From JAAXGX01 sp965203565 (GTDB taxonomy: Bacteria; Acidobacteriota; Vicinamibacteria; Vicinamibacterales; UBA8438), in assembly GCA_965203565.1 (NCBI GenBank), contig OZ241896.1, positions 62,001 to 126,000 on the forward strand: a DNA stretch of 64,000 bases, in the 5' to 3' direction. Below are positions 9,215 through 17,371 of the stretch, in pieces (positions within the stretch are counted from its first letter, which is position 1; each line of letters starts with the position of its first letter). Position numbers and translations under genes: made by a program. Under the pieces are notes generated by a model that had not been told where the DNA came from, ran no database searches, and saw nothing but the letters and a program-made list of their open reading frames with translations.

Positions 9215-10195
9215 ATGAGACATCGGATGGTGACGGCGGCGGCGATCGCGATCGGGCTGCTGGCGGCGGCGCCGGCCGCCGCGCAGGACGACGCGCGCCG
9301 CGCGCCGCGCACGGCGTGGGGCGACCCCGATCTGGCGGGCGTCTGGGACTTCCGCACTCTGACGCCGCTGGAGCGTCCCGACGGGCTCGGCGACAAGGAG
9401 TTCCTGACGCCCGAGGAGGCCGCCGCCTTCGAGGAGCAGTCGCTGCGCGAGCGGAACGCCGACCGCCGCGACGGCGCCGACCGGTCGTTCGGGATCGGGA
9501 GCGACATCGAGCGCGCCTACAACGACTTCTGGTGGGACTACGGCAGCAGCATCAACGACGACCGGCGCACGTCGCTGATCGTCGACCCGCCCGACGGCCG
9601 GATTCCGTGGACGCCGGCGGGGAAGGCCCGGCCCGGCACGTTCGCCCGAGCGTTCTCGGGGATCCCGGCCGCGGGGCCGGAAGACCGGGCGCTGTCGGAG
9701 CGGTGCATCCTCGGGTTCAACTCCGGGCCGCCGATGGGGCCGAGCGCGTACAACAACAACGTGCAGCTCTTCCAGACGCCCGACACCGTCGTGATCTTCA
9801 ACGAGATGATCCACGACGCCCGGATCGTCCCGCTCGACGGCCGGCCGCACCTGCCGGACGGGGTCCGGCAATGGATGGGCGATCCGCGCGGGCGGTGGGA
9901 GGGGGACACCCTGGTGGTGGAGACCGCCAACTTCCTGCGGGAGACCCACTTCGCCGGTTCGAGCGCCAACCTGCACTTGGTGGAGCGGTTCACGCGGGTC
10001 GAAGACGGCGCGCTGCTCTACGAGTTCACCGCGTCCGACCCGGCCACGTTCACCCGGCCGTGGACGGCGCAGATCCCGATGAAGCGGTCGGACGGCCCGC
10101 TGTTCGAGTACGCCTGCCACGAGGGGAACTACGGGATGCACAACCTGCTGGCCGGGGCGCGCGCCGACGAGAAGGCCGCGGCCGGCAAGCAGTAG
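9215..10195 (+). CDS. secreted DPDLxG-family protein, paralogue 2 of 4
   Basis: This 326-residue protein has signal peptide AIAIGLLAAAPAAAQ. It carries all family blocks: WGDPDLAGVW, SLIVDPPDGRIP, SERCI, LFQTPDTVVIFNEM, RIVPLDGRP, GDPRGRWEGDTLVVET, and FEYACHEGNYG. The ribosome site TGAGGAG overlaps the stop codon of the epoxide-hydrolase-like gene, so translation is probably coupled. Function is unknown. It lacks the extra insert seen in paralogue 4 between the PPDGR block and the ERC/DRC cysteine. Confidence 0.85.
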   Translation: MRHRMVTAAAIAIGLLAAAPAAAQDDARRAPRTAWGDPDLAGVWDFRTLTPLERPDGLGDKEFLTPEEAAAFEEQSLRERNADRRDGADRSFGIGSDIERAYNDFWWDYGSSINDDRRTSLIVDPPDGRIPWTPAGKARPGTFARAFSGIPAAGPEDRALSERCILGFNSGPPMGPSAYNNNVQLFQTPDTVVIFNEMIHDARIVPLDGRPHLPDGVRQWMGDPRGRWEGDTLVVETANFLRETHFAGSSANLHLVERFTRVEDGALLYEFTASDPATFTRPWTAQIPMKRSDGPLFEYACHEGNYGMHNLLAGARADEKAAAGKQ

Positions 10196-10242
10196 CAGCG
10201 CCCGCGCGAGAACGCGGAGCGCGCATGCGAGGAGACTCCGGA

Positions 10243-11205
10243 ATGACCAATCGCACGCTGGTCGCGGCCTGTCTGGCGGCGGCGCTCGGAGCGGCGCCCC
10301 CGGCGGCGGACGCCCAGGACGGGGCGGCGCCGCGGACGCCGTGGGGCGACCCGGACCTGCAGGGCACGTGGACGAACACCACCACCACGCCGCTGGAGCG
10401 GCCGGCGGCGCTCGCCGGCAAGACGGCGCTCACCCACGAGGAACGGGCGGCGATAGACGAGGAGAACGCGCCGGGGATCGACGCCGCGCCCGGCGTCGGG
10501 GCGTACAACAACTTCTGGATGGAGCGCGGCTACGTCTACGAGCAGACGTCGCTCGTCGTCGATCCGCCGGACGGCCGGCTGCCGGCCGTCCTGCCGAAGG
10601 CGCGGCGGCGGCAGGACGCGCTGCGCGCGTCGCGCCGGTCGCCGTCGTACCCGACCACCTACGAGGAGCCGAGCCTGATGGAGCGGTGCATCACGCGGGG
10701 CGTGCCCGGCGTGATGCTGCCCGGCAACTACAACCACAACTACAACATCCTGCAGACGCCGAGCCACGTGGCGATCTTCGCCGAGATGATCCACGACGCG
10801 CGGATCATCCCGATCGACGGACGCCCGCACGTCGACCGGTCGATCCGGCAGTGGATGGGCGACTCGCGGGGCCGGTGGGAAGGCGACACGCTGGTGGTGG
10901 AGACGGCCGGCTTCACCGACAAGCTGTACGAGCGGCGCGGCTCGCTGCTGGTCTGGGGCACCGGAAGGAACATGTCGGTGGTGGAGCGGTTCACCCGCGT
11001 CGGCGAGAGGATCGACTACCGGTTCACGCTGTCCGACCCGACCACCTTCGAGCGCCCGTTCACGGCGTCGATCCCGATGGTCCCCTTGCACGAGCCGATG
11101 TTCGAGTACGCCTGCCACGAGGGGAACTACGCGATGGCGAACATGCTGCGCGGCGCCCGCGAGGACGACCGGGCCGCCGAAGCCGCGCTCACCGGGTCGG
11201 AGTGA
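10243..11205 (+). CDS. secreted DPDLQG-family protein, paralogue 3 of 4
   Basis: This 320-residue protein has a short signal peptide (LVAACLAAALGAAPPAADAQ). Family blocks are WGDPDLQGTW, SLVVDPPDGRLP, MERCI, ILQTPSHVAIFAEM, RIIPIDGRP, GDSRGRWEGDTLVVET, and FEYACHEGNYA. The ATG at 10243 is preferred because a GAGGAGA site lies 8 bases upstream; an in-frame ATG at 10225 lies before that site. Between the block VVETAGF and the next conserved part it carries a small insert (LYERRGSLLVWGTG). The frame continues open for 32 codons after its TGA (see 11206-11304). Confidence 0.85.
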   Translation: MTNRTLVAACLAAALGAAPPAADAQDGAAPRTPWGDPDLQGTWTNTTTTPLERPAALAGKTALTHEERAAIDEENAPGIDAAPGVGAYNNFWMERGYVYEQTSLVVDPPDGRLPAVLPKARRRQDALRASRRSPSYPTTYEEPSLMERCITRGVPGVMLPGNYNHNYNILQTPSHVAIFAEMIHDARIIPIDGRPHVDRSIRQWMGDSRGRWEGDTLVVETAGFTDKLYERRGSLLVWGTGRNMSVVERFTRVGERIDYRFTLSDPTTFERPFTASIPMVPLHEPMFEYACHEGNYAMANMLRGAREDDRAAEAALTGSE

Positions 11206-11304
11206 ACAGGAGCAATCGCATGCGACGAGGAATCGGGGTACGCCGAGCCGCAGCCGGAGCGGCTCCGGGCGTACGTCGAAGTGGTCTGCGGCGAGATCGA
11301 CTGA
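11206..11304 (+). other. open stretch in frame with the preceding stop; possible gene remnant
   Basis: After the TGA of the preceding gene the same frame stays open for 32 codons up to a TGA at 11302-11304. It reads as a plausible acidic, two-cysteine segment (ACDEESGYAEPQPERLRAYV, then EVVCGEID). No start codon or ribosome site serves it. It could be the eroded C terminus of another gene, or chance. I do not recognise it. Confidence 0.3.
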
Positions 11305-11315
11305 GGAGCGTGAAG

Positions 11316-12341
11316 ATGACCCATCGACGTCCCGGACCGCCCGTCCGCGCAGCGCTGGCGGCGGCTGTCGTCCTGGCGGCGGCGGCCGGCGCCGCGGCCC
11401 AGGGCGCCGCGTGGACGACGCCCCTCACGCCCTGGGGCGACCCGGACCTGCAGGGGGTCTGGACCACCGACTGGGAGCGGAGCGTCCCGGTCGAACGGCC
11501 GGCCGAGTTCGGCCGGCGGGCGGACCTGAGCGCCGCGGAGATCGCCGCGCGCGCCGACGACGAGGCGCGCCGGGCGGCGGACGACAAGGCCGAGCGCAAC
11601 CGCCGGCCGGACGACCCCGAGGCCGGACCGGAGCACTGGTACGAGTTCGGCGACCGGGTTTCCCCGCGCACGTCGCTGATCGTCGATCCGCCGGACGGCC
11701 GGGTCCCCGCGCTGACGCTCGGCGCGCAGACGCGCTACGTCGACCCCGGCTCCCGGCTTGGCTTCGTCGGGGGGAGCATGGGCGACGGCCCGTTCGACGG
11801 GCCGGAAGACCTCCACCTGGCCGACCGGTGCATCACGCGGGGCCTCCCGCAGACCTGGTTCCCGAGCGCCTACAACAACGGCTTCCAGATAGTGCAGAGT
11901 CCGGGTTACGTGGCCGTGCTGTACGAACGGCTGCACGAGCACCGGATCATCCCGCTCGACGGGCGCCCGCCGCTCACGCCGGCCGTCGGCCAGTGGTTCG
12001 GCGACTCGCGCGGCCGGTGGGAAGGCGACACGCTGGTGGTCGAGGTCGCCAATTTCAGCGACCGGACGAACTTCCGCGGATCGGGGGCCACGCGCCGCCT
12101 GATCGAGCGGTACACCCGCGTGGACGCCGACACCGTCCGCGTGGAGATCACGATAGACGACCCCACCACCTGGACGCGGCCCTGGACCGCGGTGGTCAAC
12201 GGCGTCCACGACCCCGACTACTGGCAGGTGTTCGAGTACGCCTGCCACGAGGGGAACTACGGGATGACGAACATCCTGAGCGCCGCCCGCAACCTGGAGA
12301 AGGCGGCGGCGGAGAAGGCGGCGGCCGCGTCAGGCCGGTAG
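11316..12341 (+). CDS. secreted DPDLQG-family protein, paralogue 4 of 4
   Basis: This 341-residue protein has signal peptide ALAAAVVLAAAAGAAAQ. Blocks are WGDPDLQGVWT, SLIVDPPDGRVP, ADRCI, IVQSPGYVAVLYE, RIIPLDGRP, GDSRGRWEGDTLVVEV, and FEYACHEGNYG. It is the most diverged of the four (VLYERLHEHR where others have VIF.EM..AR). It has a longer middle region between the PPDGR and DRC blocks and ends in a coiled, Lys/Ala-rich tail like paralogue 1. A CTGAGGAGC ribosome site supports the ATG at 11316; an in-frame GTG at 11202 would add an Arg-rich, unlikely leader. Confidence 0.85.
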   Translation: MTHRRPGPPVRAALAAAVVLAAAAGAAAQGAAWTTPLTPWGDPDLQGVWTTDWERSVPVERPAEFGRRADLSAAEIAARADDEARRAADDKAERNRRPDDPEAGPEHWYEFGDRVSPRTSLIVDPPDGRVPALTLGAQTRYVDPGSRLGFVGGSMGDGPFDGPEDLHLADRCITRGLPQTWFPSAYNNGFQIVQSPGYVAVLYERLHEHRIIPLDGRPPLTPAVGQWFGDSRGRWEGDTLVVEVANFSDRTNFRGSGATRRLIERYTRVDADTVRVEITIDDPTTWTRPWTAVVNGVHDPDYWQVFEYACHEGNYGMTNILSAARNLEKAAAEKAAAASGR

Positions 12342-12370
12342 CAGGCCGCGCGCCCGGACCGCGCCTCCCG

Positions 12371-13519
12371 GTGATCTCCACGTCATCGCGCGCGTCTTGC
12401 GGACGGACCGCCCGGAGCGGAATGCTGGCGATCGCGCTGGCGGCCGGCGGCGGGGCGACCGCCGAGGCCCAGCCGCTCGACCCGGCCACCGTCGGCCGGT
12501 TCGCGCAGCTTGCGCTCGACTGCGTGCACCGGGAGTATCCGAACAAGCTCGCGCACGTCCTGGCCGGCGACGCCGACGTCAAGCCGCCGCGCGAACTCAC
12601 GCCCGCCTTCTTCGGCTGCTACGACTGGCACTCCGCCGTGCACGGGCACTGGCTGCTGGTCCGCCTCGCCCGGCTCGCAGGCGACAGCGCACTGGCGCCC
12701 GCGGCGCGCCGCGCGCTGTCGCGCAGCCTGACGCCCGGCAACGTCGAAGCCGAGCTCGGGTACCTGAACGGGCGCGGCCGGCTCGCGTTCGAGCGCCCGT
12801 ACGGCTTGGCGTGGCTGCTGCAGCTGGCGGCCGAGCTGCGCGAATGGCGGGACGACGACGCGGCCCGATGGCGCGCAGCCCTGGCGCCGCTGGAGCGCGA
12901 GGCGGCCCGCCGGTTCGCCGACTGGCTCCCCAAGCTGACCTACCCGATCCGCGGCGGCGAGCACAGCCAGACCGCGTTCGCCTTCGGCCTGGCGCTCGAC
13001 TGGGCGCGGGTCGCCGGCGACGAGGCGATGCAGTGGCTGCTCCGCTCGCGGACCGAGGACTACTACGGGCGCGACCGCGACTGCCCGATCGCCTACGAGC
13101 CGTCGGGGCAGGACTTCCTCTCACCCTGCCTGGCCGAGGCCGACCTGATGCGCCGGGTCCGGCCGCCGGCCGAGTTCGCGGTCTGGCTCGACGAGTTCCT
13201 CCCGGCGATTCCGGCCCGGGACGGCTCCGACGGCGACGACGGCTCCGGCGGCCGCGCGTGGCTCGAACCGGCGGTGGTGACCGACCCGATGGACGGCAAG
13301 CTCGCGCACCTCGACGGCCTCAACCTCAGCCGGGCCTGGATGCTGGAGGGGATCGCGGCCGGCCTTCCGCCGGGCGACGGCCGCCGCCCGGCGCTCCGTC
13401 GGGCGGCCCGCCGGCACCGGGAGGCCGGCCTGGCCGCGGTCACCGGGGAGCACTACGCCGGCGGCCACTGGCTCGCCAGCTTCGCGACGTACCTGGTGAC
13501 CGGGCGGGGGATCCGCTGA
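12371..13519 (+). CDS. DUF2891 family secreted protein
   Basis: This 382-residue protein contains the DUF2891 pattern: FFGCYDWHSAVHGHWLLVR, EHSQTAFAFGLALDWAR, YEPSGQDFLSPCLAEADLM, and HLDGLNLSRAW. The helix-rich repeats suggest an (alpha/alpha) barrel as in glycan-processing enzymes, but the family has no established activity. The first 40 residues look like a signal peptide cut after AEA. The GTG at 12371 gives a basic n-region; the alternative ATG at 12422 would start inside the hydrophobic core. There is no strong ribosome site for either, so the start is uncertain. It follows paralogue 4 by 29 bases and probably ends the secreted-protein operon. Confidence 0.8.
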   Translation: MISTSSRASCGRTARSGMLAIALAAGGGATAEAQPLDPATVGRFAQLALDCVHREYPNKLAHVLAGDADVKPPRELTPAFFGCYDWHSAVHGHWLLVRLARLAGDSALAPAARRALSRSLTPGNVEAELGYLNGRGRLAFERPYGLAWLLQLAAELREWRDDDAARWRAALAPLEREAARRFADWLPKLTYPIRGGEHSQTAFAFGLALDWARVAGDEAMQWLLRSRTEDYYGRDRDCPIAYEPSGQDFLSPCLAEADLMRRVRPPAEFAVWLDEFLPAIPARDGSDGDDGSGGRAWLEPAVVTDPMDGKLAHLDGLNLSRAWMLEGIAAGLPPGDGRRPALRRAARRHREAGLAAVTGEHYAGGHWLASFATYLVTGRGIR

Positions 13520-13532
13520 CGCGAACGGAACG

Positions 13533-15530
13533 ATGCAGTTCGCCGCGAAGCGTCCGGCGCGGCGGCGCCGGCTTCTGTTTGCGTTCCCCGCAGGCATTGC
13601 GGGCGTCGCCCTCCTGGGAACGCTCCTGATCCTGCTTCGCGAACTGAATTGGGGCGTCGGCCTGTGGTTCGATTCGCTCAGCTACCTGTTGCGCGCACGA
13701 CGGATGCTGGCGGGCCCCGGCTGGCTGGTCAGCATCTCCGGCACACAAGCTCCTTTCTATCCGCTCCTGCTGGCGCTGCTGGGAACGTCGGGATTCGATC
13801 TGGTCCGCATCGCCGGGCTCGTGAACGCCGCGGCGTTCGGCCTGACGATTCTGGTCTCGGCCCTGTGGCTGAAGAACAGGCTCGAATCCCGCCTGATCGT
13901 CCTGTGGGCGGCCGCCGCCATCATGCTGTCGGTCCCGCTCACGAACTTGGCGTCGCAGGTGATGTCCGAGCCGGTATGCATCCTGTTCACGGTGCTTGCC
14001 CTGATGCGGGCGGAGAAGTTCCTGAGATCCGGACATTCCGGCGAGCGTTCGTCGTTGGTGTGGGCGGCGTTGTTTTCCGCGCTCGCTTTTCTGACGCGTT
14101 ACATCGGCGGCGCCGTCGTTCCCGTCGTCGCAGCGCTGCTTCTGATCCGCAAGGGCGCGAGCCTCACGGAAAAGACGCGGCAGGCCGCGATCTACTCGGC
14201 CATTTCCATCGCGCCGACCGGTCTTTGGCTGTTGCGCAACTTCCTGTTGTCGGGATCGCTCACGTGGGATGCATCCACGCTCTACCGTCCGCGCACGGGG
14301 TTGCCGCAAAACCTGGTCTGGACGTTCGAGGCGCTTGCCGGCTGGATCTTTCCCCTGTCGCGGTCCGGCGAATCCGCGGCGCCGATGCTGTGCCTCCTGT
14401 CCGCGGCCGCGGCGGGATGCCTGCTGCGCCTGTCGGGTTCGGAGTCCGGGTCCGCCGGCGGGGCCGCGGCTCGATCCGGCCGGATATTCCTGCTCTTTTC
14501 GTCGGCCTACGTCGTCCTGCTCGTCGCATCCGGGTTCGTCGTGGAGATCGAAAGCGGAAATTTCAGCAGGTATCTCTCGCAAGTCTACGTCCCGATGGTC
14601 ATCGCCGCGGCGCTTGCCGCGGACCGGCTGCTGACCCGCGCCGGTCGTCCGCTCTCGGCGCGACGCGGGATTCCACCACGGGCCGTGAAGCCCGCCGGCG
14701 CCGTCCTGATCGCATCGATGCTCCTCTGGCTGCACTACCCGGCCATGGAAAACGCCCGAGCGGCGGCCACGCACTTCACCCGCGGTTTCGGGTATGCATC
14801 CGAGCGCTGGCGCCATCACGACGTGCTGGAATACCTCGCGAGGAATCCGGTGGACGACCCGGTCCACACCAACCTGTTCGAACTGGCGGAATTTCATACC
14901 GGCCTTCGAACCAGGATGATGCGAGTGCGGTTTCAACTGGACGAGGCGCTGAACGGGCCGCCGGCCTTCATCGTCTACTTCCGGGAAACGCGGTCGGAGG
15001 ATCTCGCGCCGCTCATCGAGAGTCTGCCGGAGGTGGAGACGAAGTTTCGCGGCCGCGACGGGGCCGTCTACCACTTCGCGCTGCGCGGGCGGCGCAGCCT
15101 GGACCAGATAGTCGGGGAGTCCGAGCCGATCATCCGCTCCGGCCGCTACGCCGTCCATCTCGACGAAGACCGGTTGGTGTACGTGCGGAATGCGCCCGAC
15201 AGAGGCGACGACGCCGGCCTCCGGTTCTTCCTGCACGTCGTCCCGGCGCAGACGGAGAACCTGCACTGGGCGAGGCGGTGGCTCGGGCGCCGGCAATTCG
15301 ATTGGGGAGAGTCCTGCGCCTGGCGAAGCGGCGGGAGATGCGCGGTGGTGGTCGGGCTGCCGAAGTACGACGTCGCATCGATCACGACCGGTCAATACCG
15401 GGCGGGGCCGAACCGGGAGTATGGAGACCTGACGTACGGCCGTTCGGCGAAGGTCGTCTGGAACTTCATCACCACCGGTCGATTCGCTCTCGAGGACCGC
15501 GTATGGGAAGGCGAATACCGTTTTCCCTGA
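13533..15530 (+). CDS. GT-C type membrane glycosyltransferase-like protein with C-terminal periplasmic domain
   Basis: This 665-residue polytopic protein has about ten hydrophobic segments in residues 15-410 and a soluble C terminus. The layout fits GT-C / dolichyl-phosphate-mannose-type transferases, which move lipid-linked sugars outside the membrane; an acidic first-loop residue (WFDSLSYLL) fits that class. No donor or acceptor can be named. The last 100 residues (FFLHVVPAQ..., LPKYDVASITTGQY) match the C terminus of the other GT-C gene at 26708-28717. Residues encoded by 14651-14685 come from the window's repeat element. Base composition is lower in G than the gene before it. The start is the ATG at 13533, 13 bases after the DUF2891 stop. 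Confidence 0.75.
   Translation: MQFAAKRPARRRRLLFAFPAGIAGVALLGTLLILLRELNWGVGLWFDSLSYLLRARRMLAGPGWLVSISGTQAPFYPLLLALLGTSGFDLVRIAGLVNAAAFGLTILVSALWLKNRLESRLIVLWAAAAIMLSVPLTNLASQVMSEPVCILFTVLALMRAEKFLRSGHSGERSSLVWAALFSALAFLTRYIGGAVVPVVAALLLIRKGASLTEKTRQAAIYSAISIAPTGLWLLRNFLLSGSLTWDASTLYRPRTGLPQNLVWTFEALAGWIFPLSRSGESAAPMLCLLSAAAAGCLLRLSGSESGSAGGAAARSGRIFLLFSSAYVVLLVASGFVVEIESGNFSRYLSQVYVPMVIAAALAADRLLTRAGRPLSARRGIPPRAVKPAGAVLIASMLLWLHYPAMENARAAATHFTRGFGYASERWRHHDVLEYLARNPVDDPVHTNLFELAEFHTGLRTRMMRVRFQLDEALNGPPAFIVYFRETRSEDLAPLIESLPEVETKFRGRDGAVYHFALRGRRSLDQIVGESEPIIRSGRYAVHLDEDRLVYVRNAPDRGDDAGLRFFLHVVPAQTENLHWARRWLGRRQFDWGESCAWRSGGRCAVVVGLPKYDVASITTGQYRAGPNREYGDLTYGRSAKVVWNFITTGRFALEDRVWEGEYRFP
14651..14685 (+). 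repeat. end fragment of the TIR element inside a coding sequence
   Basis: This 35-bp stretch matches the right end of the full copy at 33765-33922 with two differences and ends in CCACGGGCCG. It is read in frame by the glycosyltransferase gene as LSARRGIPPRA, between two membrane segments. Confidence 0.7.
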
Positions 15531-15612
15531 CGCCGTTCAGGCGCGCCGCGCGCAGGTGTTGTAGTATTTCCGTGCGCCTGCAGCTTGGGCGAACTCGGCG
15601 GCCCAGGCGTTC

Positions 15613-17148
15613 ATGCGCATTCATCTGATCAACCCAAGCCACATCGCGTTCGGACTCGCGGTCATCACGCCGCGCTGGCTCTACGTCCTGGCCCACGCCA
15701 CTCCCCGGAAGTGGGGCGACCCGCGCCTTGTCGACGAGACGCTCGAACTGCTCGACCCGGAAACGATCGAGGCCGGCGACGTCGTGGGCATCAGCATCCA
15801 TACCGGCAACGCGCTGCGGGGCTACGAGGTGGGCCGGCTCTGCCGCAAGCGGGGCGCGCACGTCGTCTTCGGGGGCATCCACGCCACGCTGTATCCCGAC
15901 GAGGCGCACGAGCGGGGCGGCGCGCATGCCGCGGTCAAGGGGGACGGCGACGAAATCTGGCCGCAGGTGCTCGAAGACATCGCGGCCGGACGGCCTGAGC
16001 GGGTCTACGAGGGGGGGCGGGCGCCCGGAGCCTCGCTGCAGAAGGCGCGCTGGGACCTGATGCCGCGCGACCGTTACATGTGGGCCTCGGTGCAGACCGT
16101 GCGGGGCTGTCCCAAGCACTGCTCCTTCTGCTCGGTCTGGCGCACCGACGGGCAGGAGCCCCGCCAGCGGACCGTCGACGCCGTCATCGGGGAGATCGTC
16201 GAGCTGCGCCGGATGGGATTCCGCTTCATCGCGCTGGCCGACGACAACTTCTATCCGGTCACGCTGGACGACCTGGCGATGGCTCGCCGGCGCGAGTCCC
16301 CCTCCCGGCTGCACGAGCTCGAGTCGCTGCGCGAGGAGCGTTTCGAGCTGATGGAGCAGCTCGCGAAGCTGCCCGGCGACACGGTCTTCTTCACGCAGAT
16401 CACGATGGAGGCGGCTGAGGATCCGGCGTTTCTCGACGCCATGCGCAACGCGCGCGTCCGCGGCGCCCTGATAGGCGTGGAGGCAATCACCGAGGAAGGC
16501 CTGAAGGACGTCTACAAGGGGTTCAACCTGGCCGGCGACGCCCTTGTGAAACGACTTCGGAAGTTCCGCGAGCATGGCGTGCAGGTGCTCGGATCGTTCA
16601 TCTTCGGCCTGCCGAGCGACCGGCCGGACAGCTTCGAGGCGACCGCCGCGCTGGCCCATGCCGCCGACATCGACTTCGCGCAGTTCCTGACCCTGACGCC
16701 GTTCCCCGGCACGGTCGACTTTCTGAAATGGGAGAAGAACGAGGCGGCGGGGTTGCCCGACGTGGACGGCGTCCCGGTAAGCCGCTACTGGTTGATCCCG
16801 CCGATCATGCGGCCGAAGATCTTCTCGCCGCATCCGGTGATGACGGCCGAGGAGATCCGAGTCGGCGTCCAGCGCGCGTGGGACCGCTTCTACTCGCTCG
16901 GCAAGGTCTGGCGGCGCTCGCGCTGCGTCCGCTCCCTTCGCCATCGTCTGGCCTTCATGCTGGTTTCCAAGCTGTATCGTCAGATGTACGGCAACACCGG
17001 CATCGCCACCGACAGCGCCCGGGTCGCGCGCTCCGCCGCATGGGCCCGGTGGCTGGCCATCCCGCTCAAGCGCCTGTTCTCGGCCCCCCCGATGCCGGAC
17101 CTGCAGGCGCCGGCGCGGCGGAGCAGCCGCCGGGCGGACGCAGCGTGA
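15613..17148 (+). CDS. B12-binding-like / radical SAM protein
   Basis: This 511-residue protein begins with a Rossmann-type cobalamin-binding-like domain (about residues 1-140; GGIHATLYPDEA). A radical SAM domain follows with CxxxCxxC at Cys166, Cys170 and Cys173 (GCPKHCSFC). The later LIGVEAITEEGLKDVYKGFN and GSFIFGLPSD blocks are typical of B12-binding radical SAM enzymes such as HpnJ/BchE relatives. The family uses a 4Fe-4S cluster and S-adenosylmethionine for radical chemistry, often on hopanoids, lipids or tetrapyrroles; the substrate is unknown. The classic DxHxxG cobalamin motif is not evident, so real B12 binding is unproven. It sits 82 bases after the GT-C gene, so co-transcription is possible. 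Confidence 0.85.
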   Translation: MRIHLINPSHIAFGLAVITPRWLYVLAHATPRKWGDPRLVDETLELLDPETIEAGDVVGISIHTGNALRGYEVGRLCRKRGAHVVFGGIHATLYPDEAHERGGAHAAVKGDGDEIWPQVLEDIAAGRPERVYEGGRAPGASLQKARWDLMPRDRYMWASVQTVRGCPKHCSFCSVWRTDGQEPRQRTVDAVIGEIVELRRMGFRFIALADDNFYPVTLDDLAMARRRESPSRLHELESLREERFELMEQLAKLPGDTVFFTQITMEAAEDPAFLDAMRNARVRGALIGVEAITEEGLKDVYKGFNLAGDALVKRLRKFREHGVQVLGSFIFGLPSDRPDSFEATAALAHAADIDFAQFLTLTPFPGTVDFLKWEKNEAAGLPDVDGVPVSRYWLIPPIMRPKIFSPHPVMTAEEIRVGVQRAWDRFYSLGKVWRRSRCVRSLRHRLAFMLVSKLYRQMYGNTGIATDSARVARSAAWARWLAIPLKRLFSAPPMPDLQAPARRSSRRADAA

Positions 17149-17211
17149 CGATTCTCCCGTCTTGACGTCCCCGACTTCGGACGTCTCGAATCGGCCAGGC
17201 GGCTGGTTTCA

Positions 17212-17370
17212 CAGCCCGTGGTGGAATCCCCGCGTCGCGCCGAGAGCGGTGAGGCGCCCGCCTGACAAGGCGTGAGGAGGGCGCATATTGGGCATATGCA
17301 ACCGACGAACAACGCCGTCAGGCGGGATGCATCGCCGCTCGAATGCAGCGGGGATTTTCGCCACGGGCTG
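17212..17370 (+). repeat. MITE-like TIR element, full copy A
   Basis: A 159-bp non-coding element bounded by CAGCCCGTGGTG and its complement (CGCCACGGGCTG). It is about 96% identical to the inverted copy at 33765-33922 (about seven differences). Its right end lies one base from the stop codon of mfd. The inside contains the paired stretches GTGAGGAGGGCGCATATTGG and GGATGCATCGCCGCTCGAAT, and no open frame with a credible start. Confidence 0.85.
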
Positions 17371-17371
17371 T

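Noticed and set aside
17281..17360. Possible CRISPR or tRNA in the repeat region
   Set aside because: There are only two full, distant copies with terminal inverted repeats and no regular spacers; no cloverleaf is visible.
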